Source of the DNA: DASUFH01 sp036274645 | Lineage (GTDB): Bacteria; Acidobacteriota; Terriglobia; 20CM-2-55-15 | Assembly (NCBI GenBank): GCA_036274645.1 | Contig: DASUFH010000286.1 | Location: 1 to 6,240, forward strand | Direction of reading: 5' to 3' | DNA length: 6,240 nt | In this document: positions 1 to 5,130 of the stretch, one piece after another | Numbering within the stretch: position 1 is the stretch's first letter | Layout: each line of letters starts with the position of its first letter | Translations under genes and position numbers: made by a program | Notes under the pieces: model-generated | What the model was told of the DNA's origin: nothing | Seen by the model: only the letters and a program-made list of their open reading frames with translations | Database searches by the model: none

Positions 1-500
1 CCGAGCTGATGCGAACACGCGAATTCGCCGACAAGTTTGTTTTCGTCGAAGACTACGACATCAACGTTGGACGCTACCTCGTGCAGGGTGTCGACGTGTG
101 GCTGAATAATCCGCGGCGTCCTCTGGAGGCTTCGGGGACCAGCGGCCAGAAAGTCGTTTTGAACGGCGGCCTGAACCTCTCCATTCTGGATGGCTGGTGG
201 GCGGAAGCGTACGACGGTCTGAACGGATTCGCCATCGGCGTCGGCCGAACGCACTCAAACGAAGCGGTCCACGATTCCCGCGATGGCAAAGATCTCTATC
301 GCGTCCTGCGCGAAGAGGTGATTCCCCTGTATTACCGCCGCGACGTGGATGGCCTGCCGCGAGCATGGATCCAGCGCATGAAGCGAACCATTCGAACCCT
401 CGGATGGCGGTTCAACGCCGACCGGATGGTGATGGACTACGCCCTGAAGTGCTATGTGCCCGCGGCCGGTGGAACGTCGAGCTCCGTTCCGTCGTCGTAG
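1..500 (+). CDS. glgP: Alpha-glucan (glycogen/maltodextrin) phosphorylase, C-terminal fragment
   Basis: The reading frame is open from the left edge (first full codon at 3), so the gene starts outside the window; the stop is TAG at 498-500. GT35 phosphorylases cleave alpha-1,4-glucans with inorganic phosphate to glucose-1-phosphate in the cytoplasm, using pyridoxal phosphate. The fragment holds the family's PLP motif, EASGTSGQK, followed by LNGGLNLSILDGWW. The lysine encoded at 150-152 is the expected Schiff-base residue. The EASGTSG form and the LSILDGWW/EAYDGLNGFAIG stretch resemble the shorter 'alpha-glucan family phosphorylase' branch rather than the E. coli/muscle EASGTGNMK branch. Q replaces the usual M just before the lysine. 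The tail (RAWIQRMKRTIRTLGWRF, then RMVMDYALKCYVPA) is the normal family C-terminus, so the 3' end looks intact. The next gene is 232 bp away across a repeat element and is probably not in the same operon. Confidence 0.93.
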   Translation, partial: ELMRTREFADKFVFVEDYDINVGRYLVQGVDVWLNNPRRPLEASGTSGQKVVLNGGLNLSILDGWWAEAYDGLNGFAIGVGRTHSNEAVHDSRDGKDLYRVLREEVIPLYYRRDVDGLPRAWIQRMKRTIRTLGWRFNADRMVMDYALKCYVPAAGGTSSSVPSS

Positions 501-538
501 CGTCCAAAGAAACTGACGAGTCCTGCCCCTGCCGCCTC

Positions 539-638
539 TGTAGGGGCGGTCTATGACCGCCCGACGTGTCGGAATGGAAATCCCTGACTTTAACAGAACC
601 ACCTGAAACGTTGGGCGGTCATATAGACCGCCCCTACA
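539..638. repeat. REPIN/BIME-like inverted pair of palindromes
   Basis: Two near-identical GC-rich palindromes face each other across a 50-bp spacer (563-612). The left unit (539-562) reads TGTAGGGGCGGTC-TAT-GACCGCCC. The right unit (613-638) is its reverse complement except for a 2-bp longer loop (ATATA instead of TAT). Each unit folds by itself with an 8-bp perfect stem: 544-551 with 555-562, and 613-620 with 626-633. The two units can also pair with each other into one long cruciform. A weaker outward extension is visible (GCCT at 534-537, AGGC at 642-645). This architecture matches REP doublets (BIME/REPIN), which are mobilised in trans by RAYT transposases in other bacteria. A non-autonomous MITE is the alternative. 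No transposase is in the window and no clear target-site duplication was found. In transcripts from glgP the hairpins could act as a 3'-end stabiliser or terminator, although there is no T-tract. Confidence 0.85.
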
Positions 639-714
639 AGCAGGCGGGGACCCAAAGTGCTCCCGTTGTGCCACCCCGCCTTCATCCAAATCGGGGAATA
701 CGCCAGCGCCGGAC

Positions 715-720
715 TAAAAT
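715..720 (+). promoter_or_regulatory. Possible -10 element before the DUF457 gene
   Basis: TAAAAT at 715-720 resembles a sigma-70 -10 box and is one of the few AT-rich hexamers in this intergenic region. No recognisable -35 element lies 16-18 bp upstream (the positions there read CGGGGA or similar). A start site about 7 nt downstream would leave only a few bases before the ATG at 733, giving an almost leaderless mRNA. That would fit the absence of a Shine-Dalgarno sequence. This is a weak call. Confidence 0.25.
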
Positions 721-732
721 GAATCTCGACTT

Positions 733-1671
733 ATGTTCAACTCCACGCACACCCTCACCGGTCTGATTCTGGCCCGATCCGGTCTTGACCGCTGGGCGCC
801 TCACGCCACCCTTACGGCCGTGATTGCGGCCAATCTGCCCGACGTGGACATCCTTACCGGATTTCCCGGCAGCGTGAACTACATCGAACATCACCGGGGA
901 ATCACTCACAGTATCGTTGGCGTGCTGGGGCTCTCGATCGCCCTGAGCGGCATCCTCTACTGGTTCACGCGAAGCTACTGGAAGACGCTCGCTGTTGCCC
1001 TGCTGGCAATGGCCACGCACCCGGCGCTGGACTACGCCAACACCTACGGAATTCAGCCGCTGCTTCCATTCAGCGAGGATCGGTTCTTCGGTGACACGCT
1101 TAACGTGTTTGATCTGTACCTCGACGGCATCCTCATCGCGGGCGTCGTCGCCGGAAGGCTGACGAAACGGAGGAAACTGGCCGCCTGGGCGGCGGCAGGC
1201 GCCGCTCTTTTCTATATTGGTGGACGAGTGGCCCTCCGGGACGCGGCGCGTGGAAGCCTCGAGAATTATCAGGCTAGCGTCCCGGGCGCGATCCGGTCCG
1301 CGGTCATACCGGAAATGATCAATCCGCGGGAATTTGCCGGCATCGTTGAAACCCGGAATGAGTACATCAAACTTCACTTCCGGGCGCCGGAGGGCGCCCA
1401 ATATCGGGAAATTGCGCGGACGCCCAAGGGAAACATGACTTCTCCGATCGTCAGCCGCGCGCTCACCGCCCGATCCGCGGCGGTGTTTCGTGGATTCGCG
1501 CGTTTTCCCGCTGTTGAGGTGCGGGAAACCGCCGAGGGATACCGTGTGGTGTTCCTCGATCTCCGGTACTTCAACGAACAAACGGGGAAGGGATTTGGCG
1601 CCGAGGTGCGGCTCGATGAAAAACTCGAACCGACTGCCGAAAGTCTCTCTTTCACCCAAAGCGCAGAGTAG
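733..1671 (+). CDS. Membrane-bound metal-dependent hydrolase family protein (YdjM/DUF457)
   Basis: A 312-residue protein with the conserved polar motifs of the YdjM/DUF457 family set among membrane segments. These are H6 in the N-terminal THTLTG, LPDVDI (D37, D39), HHRGITHS (H53, H54, H59), ATHPALDYANTYG (H96, D100), and FDLYLDG (D127, D131). The spaced His/Asp residues suggest a metal site at the membrane, which is why the family is called metal-dependent hydrolase. Its substrate is not established. Likely TM segments are about 60-78, 84-95, 132-143 and 150-166. Residues from about 167 form a soluble, beta-rich C-terminal region, making the protein clearly longer than E. coli YdjM (about 200 aa) and closer to the longer B. 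subtilis YfhP type. The ATG at 733 keeps H6 five residues from the N-terminus, as is usual. No Shine-Dalgarno sequence precedes it. The stop is TAG at 1669-1671. The gene is probably transcribed on its own. Confidence 0.85.
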   Translation: MFNSTHTLTGLILARSGLDRWAPHATLTAVIAANLPDVDILTGFPGSVNYIEHHRGITHSIVGVLGLSIALSGILYWFTRSYWKTLAVALLAMATHPALDYANTYGIQPLLPFSEDRFFGDTLNVFDLYLDGILIAGVVAGRLTKRRKLAAWAAAGAALFYIGGRVALRDAARGSLENYQASVPGAIRSAVIPEMINPREFAGIVETRNEYIKLHFRAPEGAQYREIARTPKGNMTSPIVSRALTARSAAVFRGFARFPAVEVRETAEGYRVVFLDLRYFNEQTGKGFGAEVRLDEKLEPTAESLSFTQSAE

Positions 1672-1708
1672 CGCATGCCTTCGTCTTCCGACCGGGGTCC
1701 CGGGATTC

Positions 1709-1736
1709 TTGACAGACGTCCCTCCGGTGCTATGAT
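1709..1736 (+). promoter_or_regulatory. Sigma-70-type promoter with extended -10
   Basis: A perfect -35 hexamer TTGACA (1709-1714) is followed after 16 bp by TATGAT (1731-1736), one mismatch from TATAAT. A TGC triplet directly upstream (1728-1730) makes an extended -10. Transcription would start near 1743, giving a leader of about 30 nt before the ATG at 1773. The site lies in the 101-bp gap after the DUF457 gene and faces the GWxTD gene. It is the strongest promoter match I see in the window and probably drives the three-gene unit that follows. Confidence 0.75.
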
Positions 1737-1762
1737 GTTGGCCGATAAATCGCGTTTCCATC

Positions 1763-1768
1763 GAGGTG
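1763..1768 (+). promoter_or_regulatory. Ribosome binding site for the GWxTD gene
   Basis: GAGGTG lies 4 nt upstream of the ATG at 1773 and matches the core of the anti-Shine-Dalgarno complement. Its position supports 1773 as the start. A signal peptide beginning directly at that codon supports it too. Confidence 0.65.
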
Positions 1769-1772
1769 CTTT

Positions 1773-3425
1773 ATGACTCGTAGGGGAATTTTCCTCATCC
1801 TCGTTGCCATTTTCTTTATCCCTGCGCTGGTCGCCGCGCAGAAGCAGGATTCCGGCAAAACGGCGAAGGAGAAAAAGGAAGAAAAAGAACTCGCCAAACA
1901 AATGGAAAAGGCGGCCAAGGAGCGGGCGAACAAGGCGCTGCAGCGCTGGCTCGACGAAGTCGATTACATCATTACGCCCGCCGAAGAGAAAGCCTTCAAG
2001 CTGCTGAAGACCGACGAGGAACGCGAACAATTCATCGAGCAATTCTGGCTGCGCCGCGATCCGTCGCCGGAAACGGCCGAAAATGAATACCGGGATGAGT
2101 TCTATACGCGGATCGCGTACGCCAACGATCACTACACGGCCGGAATTCCGGGATGGAAGACGGACCGGGGTCGCATTTACGTCACGTACGGCCGCCCCGA
2201 TGAACTCGAAACGCATCCGACCGGAGGGGGCTACTACCGGGATCCGGAAGAAGGTGGCGGGTTCACCAACACGTTTCCGTTTGAACGATGGCGCTATCGC
2301 AGTATCGATGGGATCGGCCAGAACGTCCGTCTGGAGTTTGTCGATGATTGCATCTGCGGGGAATACCGGCTGACGCCCGATCCGAGCGCGAAAGACGCCA
2401 TGATCCACGTGCCGGGAGGCGGTCTCTTTGAAGGAGAAACCGACGCGTTCAGCCGCCAGGCCATCTGCAAGGCCCAGGGCAAAGCCCTGTTGGGGAACTG
2501 CACCGGTGTGCTCTATCCGACCAGCGAGTTCGACCGTCTGCAGCTGTACACCGACATCCTGAAGCCGCCGGCCATCAAATACACCGATCTCGTGCCCAGT
2601 GTAACCACGAAGATTCTCACGAATGTGCTCGCGTTTGATGTGAGGGCGGACTTCATCAAGGTCACCGACGCCACCGTGCATACGCCGGTCACGCTTCAGT
2701 TCGCGCTCAAGGACCTGGCTTTCAAGGAAAGAGACGGCGTGCAAAGCGCGACCGTCCGCATCCACGGCGAGGTCCGCGACGTTGGCGGCCGGCTGATCCG
2801 GGTATTCGAGGACACCGCCAGAAGCGATATTGCGAGCTCGATTTTCGATCAGGAAATTGAAAAGCCGACGGTCTATCAGGCCAATCTGTATTTGAACCCG
2901 GGACGTCTCTACAGCCTGTATGTCGCGATTGAAGACGTCAACGGCGGGAACGTGGGAACGATCAAGCAGCGGCTGTCGGTTCCCAGTTTCCCCGATGAGG
3001 GACTGGCGATGAGCACGGTGGTGCTCGCGGACAAGCTGGAGCCTCTGCCGGCGCGCAGCATTTCGCCGGATATTCGTTTCGTTCTGGGCGACCACTACGT
3101 TCGACCGAGCGTCAAGGCCGAGTTCCGCCAGGATCAGGCTCTGAAACTGTGGACGCAGGCTTACGGACTGAAGGTCGACGAAAAGACCCACAAGCCATCG
3201 GCGACAATCGAGATCGTGGTTTCCAACAACGGCGCTGAAGTGAAGAAGATTGTGTCCGACGCGAAAGAGTTTTCTGGAGCGGCGCAACAGGTCACGGTCA
3301 TTAAAGACCTCCCCCTCACCGATCTTGCGCCCGGCAAGTACGTCATTCAGCTGAAAATTACCGATAACTTGACGAAGGACACCGTCAGCTCAACCGAGAA
3401 GTTCACAGTTCGAAGCCCGCAGTAA
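1773..3425 (+). CDS. Secreted GWxTD domain-containing protein
   Basis: A 550-residue exported protein of the GWxTD family, whose function is unknown. Residues 1-22 form a signal peptide (basic MTRR, then a hydrophobic core) with a plausible signal peptidase I site at LVAA/Q. Residues 29-58 are a Lys/Glu/Ala-rich, probably helical or coiled-coil segment. The signature domain follows: FIEQFWLRRDPSPET (about 87-101), NEYRDEFYTRIAYAND, and GWKTDRGRIYVTYGRPDE with the diagnostic G-W-K-T-D at 127-131. After it come FPFERWRYR and a FVDD...GEYRLT strand. The rest, to the C-terminal LAPGKYVIQLKITD segment, looks like beta-sandwich repeats, which suggests a protein-binding scaffold rather than an enzyme. 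It has exactly four cysteines (193, 195, 232, 243), all clustered, which may form disulfides in the periplasm. It has its own promoter and ribosome site and lies 61 bp upstream of an outer-membrane barrel gene. Localisation is periplasmic or surface-associated by inference. Confidence 0.88.
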   Translation: MTRRGIFLILVAIFFIPALVAAQKQDSGKTAKEKKEEKELAKQMEKAAKERANKALQRWLDEVDYIITPAEEKAFKLLKTDEEREQFIEQFWLRRDPSPETAENEYRDEFYTRIAYANDHYTAGIPGWKTDRGRIYVTYGRPDELETHPTGGGYYRDPEEGGGFTNTFPFERWRYRSIDGIGQNVRLEFVDDCICGEYRLTPDPSAKDAMIHVPGGGLFEGETDAFSRQAICKAQGKALLGNCTGVLYPTSEFDRLQLYTDILKPPAIKYTDLVPSVTTKILTNVLAFDVRADFIKVTDATVHTPVTLQFALKDLAFKERDGVQSATVRIHGEVRDVGGRLIRVFEDTARSDIASSIFDQEIEKPTVYQANLYLNPGRLYSLYVAIEDVNGGNVGTIKQRLSVPSFPDEGLAMSTVVLADKLEPLPARSISPDIRFVLGDHYVRPSVKAEFRQDQALKLWTQAYGLKVDEKTHKPSATIEIVVSNNGAEVKKIVSDAKEFSGAAQQVTVIKDLPLTDLAPGKYVIQLKITDNLTKDTVSSTEKFTVRSPQ

Positions 3426-3432
3426 ACAGCCC

Positions 3433-3456
3433 ACCCTCCCGAACCAAGCGGAGGGT
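3433..3456 (+). other. Short intergenic hairpin after the GWxTD gene
   Basis: A 7-bp perfect inverted repeat, ACCCTCC (3433-3439) and GGAGGGT (3450-3456), with a 10-nt loop starts 8 bp after the TAA stop. There is no T-tract after it, so it is not a classical intrinsic terminator. It could be a weak attenuator or a transcript-stabilising hairpin that separates expression of the first and second genes of the unit. It could also be chance in GC-rich DNA. Confidence 0.35.
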
Positions 3457-3475
3457 TGACGATCTGCCGCGGGCC

Positions 3476-3480
3476 AGGGG
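3476..3480 (+). promoter_or_regulatory. Ribosome binding site for the outer-membrane barrel gene
   Basis: AGGGG at 3476-3480 sits 6 nt before the ATG at 3487, a normal Shine-Dalgarno distance. It fixes the start at 3487, immediately before the signal peptide. Confidence 0.6.
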
Positions 3481-3486
3481 CACACC

Positions 3487-5130
3487 ATGAAGGGTACGGC
3501 GATCGGACGGTTTCAGACGGTTCTGATGGCCCTGGGCGCGCTAGCCGCTTTGGCGCTCGCATCGCCCAATCCCTGCTGGGCGGAGCAATCCGGCGCCATC
3601 CGGGGTAAGGTCAAAGATGCCCGTGGCTTACCACTCAATCGAGCGCTCGTGGTCGTCACCGCGGTTGGTGTAACGCCTCCAACACTGGAGTACGGCTACT
3701 ACGATTACTCCGACAGCCGCGGGGACTTCAGCATCGCGAACCTGCCGGCGGCGCGGTATCAGGTGAAGATTTCCTACCCGCGTTTCCTCTCCATCACCCG
3801 AACCATTCAGCTGGACTCCTCCCGTACCGCAGACCTGACCGTCACGCTGCAGGAGGCGCCCGAAAAGCTGTCAGCCCGCCCAACCGCGGATGTCGTGGCC
3901 GACCAAAGCATCATCTGGATTCTCCGGGCCTCTCGATCCACCCAGCCGCCGCTTCGCTTTGCTCCCCTGCCGGAATTGAGTGAGCCGGACTATGCGCCGT
4001 CCGAATATTCGGGATACATTCAGCTGTATTCCGGAACCGTTGAGACCGTCGCGGGTGTGGCTGATGGCATCGGTTCGCAGTTTTCGGTGACAACACCGGT
4101 GAATGCGGACGCCAAGCTGACCTTCCGGGGCCGGTTCAGCGAACTGGCGATTGAGAGCAACTCCTTTGAAGCGGCCGTGGAGATCCGCAGTTCGGAAACC
4201 CGAAAATCGCATTTTGGGATCAGTCTCCGTCAGAGTAGTTTCGCCGCCCTCACCGAAGGCCTGGACATGTCCCGCGAGGTGCGTGTGCAGTACGGGGATT
4301 CGTTCCGATGGTCCCGGCGACTGTCGCTCGAATACGGGGCGCAGTTGGGAACGATCGAGGCCTATAACGGTCGCAACTACGTGCGTCCCCGTTTTGCGGT
4401 TGCCTGGTCCGCGAATCCTCGAACGAAGCTCCGCGTCGGTGTAACGACGCAGACCCCGGCTATTTATGACGCCATGGGCGGAAAGAACGGACTCGATGGA
4501 AGCGCTTACGAACCCTTTTCAAACAGCCGGCGCTACCACGGAGAAATCGTACTGGCCCATCTTTCCGACAATTCGACGGTCTCCGTCGCGGTTTTTGGCG
4601 ATCACTCGGAAGCGCAAAGTCTCTTCGCTGCCGCCCGTGGCGAGCGCAGGCTTCTGGTCTTCCAGGGACGCGATATGTGGACTAACGGCGCGCGTGTGGA
4701 GTTCAATCACGATTTTCAGGATTTCTCCGCCGGAGTTTCCTACACCAACGCGATGGGTATCGGGCTGAGCCGTTATGCGCGCTCTTTCGAGGAATTGCTC
4801 TCTGTTCTGAAAACGCAGCGCTTCCACGTGGTCACCATGCGGTTCCACGCGAGTTTCCCCCTGACCAGCACGGAACTGACCACGGTTTATCGCTGGATGC
4901 CGCAGATTTCGGCGGTTCCGGTCGATCCCTATCAGACGTTTTCGGAATCCAACGAACCGACACTGAGTTTCATGCTGGCCCAGGATTTGCCTTCGTTGCG
5001 ACCTTTCGGGGGCAAACTCCAGGCTGTCGTCGACGCCCGTAATATTCTGGAGCCGTCATTGAGTGGCCGGCGCGTCCAATTGGCCCAGTCCCCCCGTTTA
5101 ATCAAAGGTGGACTCAACATCCAGTTCTAG
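3487..5130 (+). CDS. Outer-membrane beta-barrel with N-terminal carboxypeptidase-regulatory-like domain
   Basis: A 547-residue predicted outer-membrane protein. Residues 1-32 are a signal peptide (MKGTAIGRFQ, then an Ala/Leu core, with a likely cut after CWA). Residues 36-124 match a carboxypeptidase-regulatory-like (CarboxypepD_reg) beta-sandwich: GAIRGKVKDARGLPLNRALV, SDSRGDFSIANLPAARYQVKI, then LTVTLQEA. A tyrosine-rich loop (EYGYYDYSD) sits inside it. A linker (about 125-172) contains WILRASRSTQPPLRF. From about 174 to the end, short amphipathic strands with aromatic girdles alternate with polar turns, as in a beta-barrel. The protein ends GGLNIQF, a C-terminal Phe typical of proteins inserted by the BAM complex. 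The N-terminal domain plus barrel resembles acidobacterial TonB-dependent-receptor-like proteins. However, the roughly 110-residue plug domain and an obvious TonB box are not visible, and the barrel is short (about 370 residues against about 600). Its substrate is unknown. It lies downstream of the GWxTD gene and overlaps the sensor gene by 23 bp. Confidence 0.78.
   Translation: MKGTAIGRFQTVLMALGALAALALASPNPCWAEQSGAIRGKVKDARGLPLNRALVVVTAVGVTPPTLEYGYYDYSDSRGDFSIANLPAARYQVKISYPRFLSITRTIQLDSSRTADLTVTLQEAPEKLSARPTADVVADQSIIWILRASRSTQPPLRFAPLPELSEPDYAPSEYSGYIQLYSGTVETVAGVADGIGSQFSVTTPVNADAKLTFRGRFSELAIESNSFEAAVEIRSSETRKSHFGISLRQSSFAALTEGLDMSREVRVQYGDSFRWSRRLSLEYGAQLGTIEAYNGRNYVRPRFAVAWSANPRTKLRVGVTTQTPAIYDAMGGKNGLDGSAYEPFSNSRRYHGEIVLAHLSDNSTVSVAVFGDHSEAQSLFAAARGERRLLVFQGRDMWTNGARVEFNHDFQDFSAGVSYTNAMGIGLSRYARSFEELLSVLKTQRFHVVTMRFHASFPLTSTELTTVYRWMPQISAVPVDPYQTFSESNEPTLSFMLAQDLPSLRPFGGKLQAVVDARNILEPSLSGRRVQLAQSPRLIKGGLNIQF

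Noticed and set aside
566..766. Short + strand frame covering the repeat and the start of the DUF457 gene
   Set aside because: It would translate the right-hand palindrome, starts on a GTG without a ribosome site, and its product has no recognisable features.
682..1761. A 359-codon open frame on the - strand opposite the DUF457 gene
   Set aside because: Low-complexity Arg/Gly/His composition, no domain, and fully antisense to a gene with conserved motifs.
1374..3287. A 637-codon open frame on the - strand opposite the GWxTD gene
   Set aside because: It spans the end of the DUF457 gene, the promoter region and most of the GWxTD gene. Its translation is Arg/Val/Phe-rich with no recognisable domain. 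The + strand gene has a signal peptide, a family motif, a promoter and a ribosome site. Long antisense frames are common in GC-rich DNA.
3433..3456. Hairpin as a true intrinsic terminator
   Set aside because: The stem is only 7 bp with a 10-nt loop and is followed by TGACGATC rather than a T-tract, so I list it only as a hairpin.
3456..3486. TTGACG (3456-3461) as a -35 box for the barrel gene
   Set aside because: No -10-like hexamer lies 15-19 bp downstream; that region is GGCACACC followed by the start codon.
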